A DNA stretch of 64,000 bases from Neoechinorhynchus agilis (taxonomy: Eukaryota; Acanthocephala), in contig CM121341.1 in the NCBI GenBank assembly GCA_051530055.1, positions 7,316,001 to 7,380,000 of the forward strand, given 5' to 3'. Position numbers and translations under genes: made by a program. Below the pieces are notes generated by a model. That model was given only the letters and a program-made list of their open reading frames with translations. It was not told where the DNA came from and ran no database searches. Shown here piece after piece: positions 53,670 through 64,000 of this stretch. Each line of letters begins with the position of its first letter. The first letter of the stretch is position 1.

Positions 53670-55526
53670 ATGGTCGATCACTTTCTGACGAGCTTATTGT
53701 GGATATCCTTGTTGCTGTTTTCTGATGGTCATCGTCATTTATATAATTCAGAAAAGCAAAATCAGCAAAGCCCCTTTATTGGACCAAACGGAATATCTCG
53801 TTACCGTCTCCTCTCCGGTGATAGATATCCTGTGAATGAGAACATTAAAGCAACTGAACCTGTCGTGCAGATCCCGGAGATGTCGGAACAAGAACTTCTA
53901 GATAGTATCACATATCAAAAATCACCTATGGAAACCGTTGTTTTGGATCCGATTGATTCCCGTGGACACTATGGACGCAGGTCGATCGTAGATTACGCTA
54001 ATGATGACAATCGATTCGCGAATGAACCGATTTCCATGAAAAGCCTAGAAGTTCGTCAATTTGCTACAAGAATGCCTGAGGTCAATTCGATCCATAGAGG
54101 ATTCGATCAATTAGAAGAACAACGTGATAGAGTGTATAAAGATAACATCCATCTATTTGGTTCAGGCAATGGTGAACAGTACATAAAAGGAGATCACCGT
54201 ATCGAAGACTATGATGACAGAATGAATGTTCTCAGCGATGAGTTTGAGCGACATCCCATTTCGGAACGGTCTTTCAACGATGGATTGCTAGAACACGAAC
54301 GGTTAGTGGATAGAAATGCCCACCAATATCCGATGAAAAGTTTAAATGAACGTCAAACTGTACTTTTTAAGAAGGCTAATGATAAATACATGGATCCGCT
54401 CCGATATCAAGTTGAACGAAAAGACGAACATATTAGTAGGATGATTGAGAATGACAGAATCGGAGTCCCGATAGGTTTTTTTGAATCGTCTCCTGATGGG
54501 CTAAATTTCAACCTCGGTGGACTTAAAAAGCGTTCTAACTCGACAGGATTGATACAAACGTTGGACATGAAAGCCGAAAATCGATTGCCAACAGAAACTA
54601 TCACTAAATATTGCATCGATTATACTCCATCTATATATACAGCACCTCCTGTCTATATGGACGAATCGTCGAGATATCATTTCATAACCTGTCGCGGTAA
54701 CAATAGACCAGTTCGAGTGAAGTGTCCAGCACACCGAATATTTAGCGAATTGCGGGGTATCTGCGTTCCGGATCGTCAACAATGCAATTGTATGAATGAA
54801 GGACAATGTGTATTGTCGCCCATGGGTACAATGGAGTGTATTTGCAAACCCGGATATGGAGGATTGAGATGCGAATCGTTGATTGATCCATGTTCTACTT
54901 CAATATGTAGTCCTGGGATGTGTTTGAATACGACCAATGAGCAAAAGTATATTTGTCAGTGTAAGAACTTTATATTCGCTGATAGCTGCAACGAGGATAT
55001 TCCAAATCTTTGTCAAGAAATTCTGCCAAGAAGGTTATATGCCATCGAATCGAGGCCAAAAGCTTTTGTATATTGTACCGATACCGGACTAGCATTTCTA
55101 AAGGAATGTCCACTAAAATCATTCTTTGATGAGAATAGAGAAGTATGCGTAGAAGATAGTTCTTCGGAAACTCAAAGTTCGGAATTTGTTAGCAATCAGT
55201 ATAAATTGCCAATTGATGCCACTAAGTCGTCTCCTGAAGTGCTGCCACGAAGAACGCAAGTACCAACTGAAATTGAATCCAATTTGTATGGCAACGATAG
55301 TCCTTTGCCTCGAGAGCCAGAAGCGACAGACACATTTACATTTCCGCAATCGGAACAAGCCGATTTGCAAAAAGAAAATGTAGTTCGCTCTCCATGGTTT
55401 AACGCTGGACCTTCGCAGAATTACTATATACCGCCTTCATCTAGAGCACCAATGTACCGTCCGCCAGTGTCAACTGGTCGATATCCTCCGACGTATTTTC
55501 CGTCTCTTCGAAGGATGGATGTGTGA
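53670..55526 (+). CDS. Secreted EGF and chitin-binding (CBM14) protein B
   Basis: A single exon of 618 aa from ATG 53670, with signal peptide MVDHFLTSLLWISLLLFSDG. Residues ~25-310 are a charged region without a known domain, rich in Arg, Asp and His. Then CBM14 (YCIDYTPSIY...YHFITCRGNNRPVRVKCPAH), EGF (CNCMNEGQCVLSPMGTMECI), a second EGF-like (CSTSICSPGMCLN), a second CBM14 (LCQEILPRRLY...FVYCTDTGLAFLKECPLKSF), and a Pro/Tyr-rich tail (YIPPSSRAPMYRPP). The core order equals that of divergent neighbour A, so the pair arose by inverted duplication, with B gaining the long N-terminal region or A losing it. A chitin-matrix structural role is likely by family. Confidence 0.88.
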   Translation: MVDHFLTSLLWISLLLFSDGHRHLYNSEKQNQQSPFIGPNGISRYRLLSGDRYPVNENIKATEPVVQIPEMSEQELLDSITYQKSPMETVVLDPIDSRGHYGRRSIVDYANDDNRFANEPISMKSLEVRQFATRMPEVNSIHRGFDQLEEQRDRVYKDNIHLFGSGNGEQYIKGDHRIEDYDDRMNVLSDEFERHPISERSFNDGLLEHERLVDRNAHQYPMKSLNERQTVLFKKANDKYMDPLRYQVERKDEHISRMIENDRIGVPIGFFESSPDGLNFNLGGLKKRSNSTGLIQTLDMKAENRLPTETITKYCIDYTPSIYTAPPVYMDESSRYHFITCRGNNRPVRVKCPAHRIFSELRGICVPDRQQCNCMNEGQCVLSPMGTMECICKPGYGGLRCESLIDPCSTSICSPGMCLNTTNEQKYICQCKNFIFADSCNEDIPNLCQEILPRRLYAIESRPKAFVYCTDTGLAFLKECPLKSFFDENREVCVEDSSSETQSSEFVSNQYKLPIDATKSSPEVLPRRTQVPTEIESNLYGNDSPLPREPEATDTFTFPQSEQADLQKENVVRSPWFNAGPSQNYYIPPSSRAPMYRPPVSTGRYPPTYFPSLRRMDV

Positions 55527-55865
55527 TACTTGTGATTGTTTTTTGTGGGTAGTTATAAAGATTGTTTCAGTTGTGTGCACTTCTAAGGGAGTCTAGTGCC
55601 ACATTTCCAAATTAGACAGCGAAATTGCTCTCAGTGGAAGCTGCTTTTCGGCGAAACGCACATACATCCCGTGGAATTGACGTTCTCGCGAAATGACAGG
55701 GAGCGAACGGAATTAAATTGCATGTGTAGGAAGGAGGCGGAGAATAACGGTTCATGGGTTGATTTAAGAGACTCTTTTTTTTGGTTGTCTGGCAAATAAG
55801 CACGGGAACGGAGTAGTGCGTTCTTCGGCTGTTCGATAGTGTACGACAGTCTAAGCAGTAGAAAA
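55527..55865. other. Spacer between protein B and NCKX
   Basis: About 340 bp holding the 3' end of protein B and the promoter of NCKX. Short ORFs on both strands here are unsupported. Confidence 0.5.
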
Positions 55866-58754
55866 ATGTACTTTAGCGGTTTCATAGCAATTGCTTTAAT
55901 CGTGAATGGTCATTCCTTACTGGAAGGTAAACTTCTAACTTAGAGCCATGAAACTTAACCTTCTCCATGAATATTAGATCTAACGAATGCATCATCGTCC
56001 GGGTACTCAATTGAATCCTTTCCTGAAAGCATTGCCATCCCAACGATCATACTCTCAACGAAAACTACTCTAGCATCCGAAATAACTACGGACACAGCCA
56101 CTACTTCAGCCGATGATACCACCATCACCACAGAATCAACTAACACTGAACAATCAGAAACATCAACACAGTGTACAAGTACATTTGATGAACAGTCCGA
56201 TTCAACGGTGAACATCGAAAACACCACACAACTCACGACCACGAATGCTGAGATTGCACCGGAAAATTGCACCATTCCATGTACGAGTGCTTATTGTTAA
56301 ACCATCTCGAGCTTACTTAATTGCATTAGATCTGTCGCGGTTTCCTACAGATTTATTTACTAACAGGCAGAGGCAATTAGGAGCTCTGATCTTCCATATA
56401 ATCCTTGCTACTTACGCCCTATTAGCCGTGTCCTTTTTGGTTGAAGAATATTTCTCGCCTTCACTTGAACGACTCAGTGAAGTGGTAAAGTTAGATGAGG
56501 ACATTACCGGTGCCACTTTTATGGCCGCTGGATCTTCTGCACCCGAAGTTTTTATTGCCATCATTGGTGAGACACACTCGGTTCTTTAATGAAGCTTAAT
56601 CAACATTCTCGTGGACTAAAGGATCAATGTACGCTAATAGTGATGTTGGAATTGGTGCCGTTGTCGGATCTGCTGTGTTCAACATTTTGTTTGTTATTGG
56701 TATATGCGCTGTATTGACCCCGTCGGTAAGGAATCACGATTTTATGCAGCCAGAGAATAGAATTGTGTAGAAAAAGCAGGCGTTTAGTAATAATACGGAT
56801 AAAAGTAAACAAATCACACAATTAGCAAGCTCTTTCGATCAAATCGTAAAAGAAAAAAGGTTCAAAATGTTCGATGTTAATTTCTCTTATAATTAGTTTT
56901 GGTGGTCTGTCTTTTGTTATGGGTATGAATTTCACTTTTTTTGTAGTTTTGCCACACCGAATTTGAATTCACTATTGTATTTCCCCGATATTTCGCCGGA
57001 TAATTCCGATATTATCAAGGTTTTGGTTTGTTAAAGTATTGAGAAGTAATAAAGTTATGTAAGCTGCTGACAAACCTTGATAATGTTGGAATTATAGGAC
57101 CTACAAAAAGAAGGTATATTTTCCTCGAACATAATAATCCAAGACAGAAATTTCATCCCTTTTTTATGGTCATGCGGAGTAGATTAAGCGTTTGGGTGAC
57201 TATTTTATAGTTCCTGGTCGCCCATTTAAAATGTTGAATGGATAACTAAGCGGCTTTTTTGATTTGAATAGCACTTAGCAGATATTTTTGTTTCTCTCAA
57301 AAATGAAGAAACTTACACTCTTAACAACAAAAAGACTATAGTAGAAATTCTTGCAATGTTTTTGACTTCTTTTTAATTACAGGTCGTTAAATTGTCTTGG
57401 TGGCCATTCCTACGTGATTCTTGCTATTATTGCATATCGGCAATCGTTCTAGTCTTGGTTAGTTAAACAAAAATCTGTGTACTTATTTCCCGTGGATAAC
57501 GAAAAAGTGCATAATGGACGGAAAGATATATTGGTACGAATCAATGATTCTGCTCGTGTTATACATCATATACATTGTTATCTTATGGTTGGTTGCGAGA
57601 ATGATTTCACAGCAGCATAGCTGAACGCTTTCAATTATAGCTTTAATCGTAAAATTCAAACATTGGTTGCAAACCTGATCGGTAGGAATGCTCTGGAAGC
57701 GGATTTCCTACTTATTGCCGATGATGGTAACCAGCCAGATGGATACAGTATGATTCCCTTTGGCTGATTGCAATTATTTGTTTTGTTTAGAGAGATTCGA
57801 TAATCGAGTCGACTACGACAGCATCTCTCAATCAGGAGCAGTCATGGAATTAAATGATGTAGACGACGAGACGTGAGTTTTTCTTTTAATAGAATACGAA
57901 TCGGAATATTTGGTCATTTCTAAGTCCAACGTTTGCACTGCCTAAAAGAACCGATTGGGTAGGAACAATTATGGATAATTTTAAGAAGTACTCGATGCTC
58001 CCACTGAAATGTTGTTTTCTCTTCACAATCCCTGATTGTCGACAGTACAGGTAAGCAATGCTTGTCGATAAGAACTAATCTTTTTACAATTCCTTAGATT
58101 TCGAATGCTGTTTCCAGTAACATTTATTTTATCCGTGGCCTGGCTTGGAGTGTGGTGTTATCTTCTTGTTTGGATGGTAGGTAGAGAAATTAAAGACTTT
58201 GATTAAAATGCAATTTTTCAGGTCGCCACAATTGGCTATACGTTGGGCATTCCAGATAGTGTAATGGGTATCACATTTTTGGCTGCTGGAACGAGCATTC
58301 CCGATACTTTAGCTAGTATTCACGCGGTCAAGACAGGCAAATAATCAATGAATTTTCCTAATTTTTGCAATCCTTGTCACTGAATAGGTCATGTGAATAT
58401 GGGCGTTTCCAATACGATCGGAAGTAATCTTTTCGATCTCCTGATTGCGCTTGCTTTGCCTTGGCTAATCCGAAATCTGTCAACAAAGCAATTCGTGAGT
58501 GCTCTTTATCTATCTCCTGAGCTATCAATAATCGCGAGCAGGTAGTAGTGAACAGCCGGGGTCTATCTATAGACACGGTTTTGCTTGTTGGAACAGTCAT
58601 CGCTGCCGTAATCTCCATAAAATCGAAGGGATTTTATCTAGACCGAAAGCTGGGAACTTTGTTACTTGGCTTCTATATGGTCTATCTCATTATCTCATTA
58701 ATGATTGAACTCAACGTTTTCGGATTTGTCAATCCAACCATGTGTGCTATGTGA
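55866..58754 (+). CDS. NCKX: K+-dependent Na+/Ca2+ exchanger (SLC24/NCKX)
   Basis: Thirteen exons give about 562 aa: signal peptide (MYFSGFIAIALIVNG), a Thr/Ser-rich extracellular stretch, FPTDLFTN (the hallmark before TM1), alpha-1 repeat GATFMAAGSSAPEVF (about 56515-56560), VGIGAVVGSAVFNILFVIG, a cytosolic loop with acidic ELNDVDDE, then alpha-2 repeat GITFLAAGTSIPDTLAS (about 58265) and VSNTIGSNLFDLLIAL-ALPW (about 58410), ending FVNPTMCAM. Retained acidic residues in both repeats (APE, IPD, LFD) are those used for Ca2+ and K+ binding in NCKX. The plasma-membrane protein exports Ca2+ plus K+ in exchange for Na+. All introns are ~50 nt GT-AG except a 657 nt intron 4 (56726-57382, with a MITE) and a GC-AG intron (58337-58387). 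The cytosolic loop is short for the family. Confidence 0.92.
56958..57098. mobile_element. MITE-like insertion in NCKX intron 4
   Basis: The left part (CGAATTTGAATTCAC ... GATATTTCGCCGGATAATTC) matches the left terminus of the MITE at 2754-2883 over ~50 bp. It also holds its own inverted repeat, GGATAATTCCGATATTATCA-AGGTTT against AAACCTTGATAATGTTGGAATTATAGG, around a ~40 bp centre. This explains why this NCKX intron is over ten times longer than the others. Probably a diverged or composite family member. Confidence 0.55.
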
Positions 58755-58809
58755 TCGAACAAGGACGAAGTAGTATATTTAATTAAATCACGGATAATGT
58801 TTGAATCTC

Positions 58810-59115
58810 TTAATTTTGAGTCTTATATGGAGTAATAGCCTTTAATTTGGTGACAAGGTCCGTATTTGCGCGAGGTCTCAAATTATCTATGCTGGTGTTC
58901 AAAAATGTCTTTTCCCATGATAAAAGGGATGATGGTTGTTTAGGAATCAAAGGTATCGACAGCGTTGGCTTTACTATGTTTTGTGATTTTCTGCAAGTAG
59001 TTCCTTTACCGCTTTTAAAAGCGTCGATTAAGTTCAAATTTGTCGCAACAACCGAATCAGTTGAAGCAATAGATTCGATAGATTCTACCATCGAGGATGA
59101 ACACTCGCATCCCAT
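58810..59115 (-). CDS. Small acylation-motif protein, unrecognised
   Basis: 101 aa from ATG 59115. The N-terminus MGCECSSS carries Gly2 for myristoylation and Cys3/Cys5 for palmitoylation, as in membrane-anchored adaptors and kinases. The rest is Ser/Thr-rich with basic patches (KSGKGTTCRKSQN) and no domain. It is convergent with NCKX, 56 bp from its stop. The opposite strand is also open over most of the same bases, so confidence is moderate. Confidence 0.4.
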   Translation of the reverse strand: MGCECSSSMVESIESIASTDSVVATNLNLIDAFKSGKGTTCRKSQNIVKPTLSIPLIPKQPSSLLSWEKTFLNTSIDNLRPRANTDLVTKLKAITPYKTQN

Positions 59116-59855
59116 TTGACGGGGCGATCATTTGTCGATTGTGATGTAAATACGCGTTCCCTAGCTACTGATCGCAAATCAATGCTCAAGGCGAAGGAAA
59201 CCAATTGGATCAATCGCATAGAGAAAACATCAGCATCACGTAGCGTTTCTCGTGAAGCAATTTTGATTGATAATGAACATATTTTACAAAATTGAGGATA
59301 TGCGACTTCTAGTAGTTCTAAATACTCGAGAAACAAAAATTGCTACTGCTCTAAAGTATATAAGAGTTTAGTTCCAAGATAATAAAAAACGAAAGTTTTG
59401 ATATGGACAACTGTAGTCGAAAGTTTTACACCGTATCGGTTTGAACTTGAGTAAGACTTGTAATTTTCATTTATTATCAATTTTTTAAAGCCGTAAAACC
59501 ATCACCGTCAACAACGTATTATCTTGGTGATCTTGTTTTTCTACATTGAAATTAAGTTTTAATGTTATTGATAAAAACAGCGAGCATGAAAATTTTGCAA
59601 GATTGAGAATTTCTTACCCTTATTTTAGGCTTTGGATAAAGAAGCTCACTTTGTCGAACACTAGAGATGCCGGGACTTAGTTTCTATTCACTTAGTAAGT
59701 CTAACCAAGATTAGGTTTAATGTCCGTGGCAAATAAAAAGTGTATTTTGTTTTTACACTGAAGTCCTTCCATCTCATTGATCTTCAGCATTAAGATTTTT
59801 TAAATCATTTAAATAATCTTAAACGTGTACATATTTAATTTACACAAACGTCTTT
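59116..59855. other. Intergenic, nothing recognised
   Basis: Upstream of the small acylated ORF and 3' flank of the GPCR. A minus-strand frame at 59085-59336 overlaps the small gene's start and is probably its leader. No repeats. Confidence 0.4.
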
Positions 59856-61172
59856 CTAGAGCGTTTGTTTCACTTGCGGCATGCGATTTATGACTGTTCG
59901 CCTACGAAGTCTCCTCCGGAACTTTTGTCGAGCCTCTTGATTCAAAAAGCAGTAAAGAAGTGCAACCAAAAGACCTTGAATTGAGACGAGAACGTGGCGT
60001 ACAAATGTGATTAGAAGGAATTTAAAGTGACCCAATTTATCGTAGCTAAGTTCGAGTTCTTCAATTAGATTGATAAATCCAAGAAGGGGTAGAAGGAAAA
60101 GCGCAATCTTGACCGCCTGGAGAGCAAACATAAAATTGAATGAACTTCGACGTCTTGTCGGCGTTCCGGGAACTGGCTGAGCTAGCAACGAAGGTGATAA
60201 CTCTGCATCGTACTCGGATGCCTCTTGGTTTCGTCTCCTGATTTGAAACAATGATATTCTAACCGCGATTACAAGAACAATGAAATTGATTGTCATTGAT
60301 AAGATGCGAGCCGTCCTGATGATCCAAAATGCATTGTGATGATGATAAGATGGCCAACACGTTTGAACGTTAACTTTGGTCATTACTGCGGTCCATGGAA
60401 TAACGAATACAAATGGAAATAACCATCCACCCACAATGAAGTGCCTCAGAGTTAGAAACTGTCTAAGAGTCGTTAAAACAACGCACAAGTAAACTCCTTC
60501 ACACAACATCCACATAAGACATCGAAAATCTTAAAGGGCCAGAAAGATTTTGGATTTAGAGATAAACGTAGACGTAACGCAATATTGTAGAAATATTACA
60601 TTAAACTCACAAATTCCTCTAAGTCCTCGTGGTAGACGCATTCCCTCATCGCTGTTTTGGAAGCACAGTTGAATAGTGTAATTGATAATTCGAGCTATCA
60701 TTTGAAGCAGTAAAGCGGAAAAGAAATTGAAATGTATTTTTGTCTTCAAAGTGCGGTTCTTGTCAATATAGCGAAATACAAACAATGCCAAAACAATCGA
60801 TAGGGATGAAGTGCACAAGCAGATCATTTCACATATTCTAGTATATTTGATAACAACAAAAATAACCTTGCGCTTTTGAACACTGACATTCCTATAGACG
60901 GAGTCGTATTCACTTTTTATAGCATCCGATAGGCAATCAATGTAAGTCGACTTTCCCCACCTTCCATCGGGTAAGCATTTACGAGTAACGTTGCGATTAG
61001 AATCAACTCCGTACCATCCATGAGGACATTTCTGTTCAAAAGTGTATCCGAGACGCATCTGGGGCCAGTTCAAATATCCATCATTTTCAAATGGACAGTG
61101 CGTCAACAGTGATTGATTTTGCGAACATATAGAAACCACTAGCGCCCAAATTGTGAACAAAAAAGCAAACAT
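59856..61172 (-). CDS. Class B (secretin-family) GPCR
   Basis: Two exons (61172-60564, 60515-59856) give 422 aa. Signal peptide MFAFLFTIWALVVSICSQNQ; then a hormone-receptor domain (CPFENDGYLNWPQ, CPHGWYGVDSNRNVTRKC, PDGRWG, YIDC), closest in style to CRF/DH44-type receptors (YGV...N--RECL-NG-W). TM1-TM2 follow, then TM3 CEFNVIFLQYCVTSTF|MWMLCEGVYL with the class B EG motif, TM4 GGWLFPFVFVIPW, ECL2 Cys (QTCW), TM5, TM6 KIALFLLPLLGF, and TM7 IQGLLVALLYCFLNQEARQ, the class B signature. It should couple peptide-hormone binding to G proteins at the plasma membrane; the ligand is unknown. The exon junction lies inside TM3 and only an unusual 48 nt intron fits it (60516-60563). Confidence 0.88.
60516..60563 (-). 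other. Putative non-canonical intron in GPCR TM3 with hairpin
   Basis: Class B receptors keep a Cys at the TM3 start and a Trp 17 residues later. Removing exactly 48 nt joins CEFNVIFLQYCVTSTF to MWMLCEG and gives this spacing exactly. The segment has no GT-AG ends. It is flanked by a TTAT direct repeat (60562-60565 and 60514-60517), so the cut point is ambiguous within it. It contains a perfect 8 bp inverted repeat, AAAATCTT (60544-60551) and AAGATTTT (60525-60532) on the minus strand, 12 nt and 9 nt from its ends. A GT-AG alternative (GTGAGT near 60613 to TTTAAG) would delete most of TM3. Confidence 0.65.
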
Positions 61173-62169
61173 TGGCTTGATTGCCCGCTCGTCTGAAGGA
61201 ACAGCGATGTTTTAGTCTAAAACTTTAACACCCTCTATAAGTGACAGGAGCGAGATGAATCAAAAGGCAGGAATATTCCTTAAACTAGCAACAGACTTAT
61301 GAAATGATATCGGAGATGCTATTTCGACAACTCGGCGCCTAATGAGATTTTGGCCTCAGTAAATCCAATTTTCAAAATTAAATATACTAGAATCGTGTGA
61401 AATGTGCAGATAGGTAGAAACTGGGTTTCAGTGTTCCTCTGGTGTATAAAAAGATACGCGGATTTATATTAGTAATTGATACTTCAGCATTGGAAATTGA
61501 GAGCTTGTTGTTCATCAAAAGCTATCATACTGTCATTTTCTACATTAATGTGAGAAACGGATCCTAGGAAAAACGTTCTGGTGGCCGTTTGTACTCTAGG
61601 CACTCCTCATTTCTCAAACAAATAGACTTGCTTATAAAGCGTTTGCTCAATCCAAGGGAAACAGAAGTGATACTTGACTCGAGAACCGTGCATTAGAACA
61701 CTTATCATTGTGCCAATGACATGGTTTCCATGAAGATCAGAACATATGCCTACGAGAAGCCAATTTCCAAAAAATCAAATCGACTTGGGATTTAGTGCGA
61801 GCCTCGTTTCAACAAGACGTTCGGCAATTAGTGCGCAATGCCATGAGTCGAAATAGAGATCTAACGATTAGTGGTCTGTGAGTGCATGTGAATGAGATGA
61901 AAGTATTCATAGGCATCCTAAAATCTGGATCTCTCGCTCTATAATGGTCCTGTTATCTCGTGACTCTATTATATTGACTGCTAATGTGGCGGAAATTTTG
62001 GTGCTATATGTGATCCATACATGCAATTTCACTAAGCCGAACGAAAAGGAAAACGATACATATCCACCGCGAAAAGCGGATTGTGGAACGGATACCGCTT
62101 TCAACACAGTTTAATTGTTCAAATTTGCGCGATCGTCTCACGTACATGGAAACTGCCGAACAGGGCACT
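61173..62169. other. GPCR upstream region; trace of tRNA-headed repeat body
   Basis: Near 61683-61770 AACCGTGCATTAGAA and a later TATGCCTA match the 3' body of the 393 bp repeat in order, so a decayed copy is possible. A plus-strand phrase SFQQDVRQLVRNAMSRNRDL near 61810 is open for ~40 codons but unrecognised. Confidence 0.35.
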
Positions 62170-63490
62170 AATAATTAACCATCTTTTATCAAATTTATTA
62201 AATTCATTTTTGAACCAAAATGGCAAAGGCGTCGTTTAAACGAATATCACTGCCAGTAGGAATTTACGGTTCGATATCAAATTTTAAAATTTATTAAATT
62301 CTATTTTGAACCAAAATATCAAAGGCGTTGACTAAACGAATATCACTGCCACTAAGAATTAACGATCCGATATCAAATTTTAAAATTTATTAAATTCAAT
62401 TTTGAACCAAAATATCAAAGGCGTTGACTAAACGAATATCGCTGCCACTAGGAATTAACGATCCGATATCAAATTTTAAAATTTATTAAATTCAATTTTG
62501 AACCAAAATGGCAAAGGCGTCGTTTAAACGAATATCACTGCCACTATGAATTAACGATTCGATATCAAATTTTAAAATTTATTAAATTCAATTTTGAACC
62601 AAAATATCAAAGGCGTCGTCTAAACGAATATCACTGCCACTAGAATTAACGATCCGATATCAAATTTTAAAATTTATTAAATTCAATTTTGAACCAAAAT
62701 ATCAAAGGCGTTGACTAAACGAATATCGCTGCCACTAAGAATTAACGATCCGATATCAAATTTTAAAATTTATTAAATTCAATTTTGAACCAAAATATCA
62801 AAGGGTTTACTAAACGAATATCGCTGCCACTAGGAATTAACGATCCGATATCAAATTTTAAATTTTATTAAATTCAATTTTGAACCAAAATGGCAAAGGC
62901 GTCGTCTAAACGAATATCACTGCCACTAAGAATTAACGATCCGATATCAAATTTTAAAATTTATTAAATTCTATTTTGAACCAAAATATCAAAGGGTTTA
63001 CTAAACGAATATCGCTGCCACTAGGAATTAACGATTCGATATCAAATTTTAAAATTTATTAAATTCAATTTTGAACCAAAATGGCAAAGACGTTGACTAA
63101 ACGAATATCGCTGCCACTAGGAATTAACGATTCGATATCAAATTTTAAAACTTATTAAATTCAATTTTGAACCAAGATGGCAAAGACGATGACTAAACGA
63201 ATATCGCTGCCACTAGGAATTAACGATTCGATATCAAATTTTAAAACTTATTAAATTCAATTTTGAACCAAGATGGCAAAGACGATGACTAAACGAATAT
63301 CGCTGCCACTAGGAATTAACGATTCGATATCAAATTTTAAAACTTATTAAATTCAATTTTGAACCAAGATGGCAAAGACGTTGACTAAACGAATATCGCT
63401 GCCACTAGGAATTAACGATTCGATATCAAATTTTAAAATTTATTGAATTTAATTTTGAACCAAGACGGCCAAGGCGTTGACTAAACTAAT
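62170..63490. repeat. 97 bp AT-rich satellite array, ~13 units
   Basis: Unit: TATCAAATTTTAAAATTTAT, TAAATTCAATTTTGAACCAA, AATATCAAAGGCGTTGACTA or a GGCAAAGGCGTCGTTTAA variant, ACGAATATCGCTGCCACTAG, GAATTAACGATCCG. Period 94-98 bp. The right-hand units share further changes (AAACTTATT, GACGATGAC) seen in three consecutive copies, evidence of local homogenisation. Confidence 0.93.
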
Positions 63491-64000
63491 ATCGCTGTGC
63501 GAAGGAATAATCTGCATTTAAAGTGAAAATTAATCTCATTAACGCCTTTCATAAAGAACATGATAATTTACTTTAACGAGATAAAAACGCGAACGAGCTT
63601 TAGTACTCCGGGGGAATTTCCTTATACATCGCCCCGTCCGAAACACTAATACTATCGATTTGTTCATTTTCTCTAATGATGAATTTCATAAACGTCAAAT
63701 TTACGCCATTAGATATGGCGGATAAAACGAGTGGACGAAAAGTTGAGTCTAATGAAAGTGCTTCATTTCAAAAAAGAAGTTTTGCATGTAATATTGAATA
63801 CGCCTGCCTCGTTGCATCGATCCATAAAAATAATTTCACGATTATAAATAGTTTGCTGTATTGATTGCTACCCAGAAATTCTATTCAATCCAGAAACCGA
63901 GTCATATTTGAATGAAATCTTTACATGGGGTTGCAACTTCCCCTTTCCTAATTTCGTCATCCGAAGAAGCTCATTACATCTTAGTCAAGTTAAATCAAAT
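63491..64000. other. Right window edge, nothing firm
   Basis: A 62-codon plus ORF at 63676-63864 has no support. No repeat. Confidence 0.4.

Overview
The window reads as nuclear DNA of a small-genome invertebrate animal, most likely a nematode outside the well-studied Caenorhabditis relatives. The support is a set of spliced animal genes (POP1, p115/USO1, SH3BP5, DDX6, NCKX, a class B GPCR, an SS18-like gene), mostly 45-60 nt introns, secreted proteins that mix EGF and chitin-binding type-2 modules, and a T-rich nuclear copy of mitochondrial cytb whose base bias and protein fit nematode mtDNA. Taxonomic placement is inference; no rRNA or tRNA gene was seen.

Layout. 0-2.4 kb: one or two unrecognised helical genes. 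2.4-2.9 kb: a tRNA-derived SINE copy and a MITE. 3.6-9.8 kb: three minus-strand genes of a small local family, with a decayed mitochondrial insertion (cytb, then an nad1-like piece) between the first two. 10.8-13.6 kb: three decayed LINE fragments, all from the same C-terminal domain. 13.8-16.9 kb: an SS18-like gene convergent with POP1. 17.8-18.8 kb: a tandem array built from a MITE. 19.2-22.5 kb: p115/USO1. 23.1-27.6 kb: SH3BP5, with a 3 kb satellite inside one intron. 28.4-30.2 kb: a tandem array of a 393 bp tRNA-headed repeat. 30.5-31.4 kb: a compact nibrin-like gene. 34.3-36.7 kb: a disordered proline/glutamine-rich protein and an LC8-like dynein light chain. 37.6-39.2 kb: DDX6. 40.0-45.8 kb: about 50 copies of a ~117 bp satellite that carries TGACGTCA in nearly every unit. 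47.1-49.2 kb: a ~175 bp satellite. 52.1-55.5 kb: a head-to-head pair of EGF/chitin-binding secreted proteins. 55.9-58.8 kb: a 13-exon NCKX exchanger. 59.9-61.2 kb: a class B GPCR. 62.2-63.5 kb: a 97 bp satellite.

The most unusual signal is in gene structure. In DDX6, POP1 and the class B GPCR, protein homology requires removal of a 46-61 nt segment where no GT-AG boundary fits. In all three the segment contains a perfect 8-9 bp inverted repeat set 7-13 nt from each end. This looks like a class of hairpin-bearing non-canonical introns running alongside ordinary GT-AG introns in the same genes.

The named genes are mostly housekeeping: RNA processing (POP1, DDX6), vesicle tethering (USO1), Rab11 GEF (SH3BP5), chromatin (SS18-like), DNA repair (nibrin-like) and membrane signalling (NCKX, GPCR). 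No operon could be demonstrated. Six unrelated tandem-repeat families, one array each, make up roughly 15 kb of the window.
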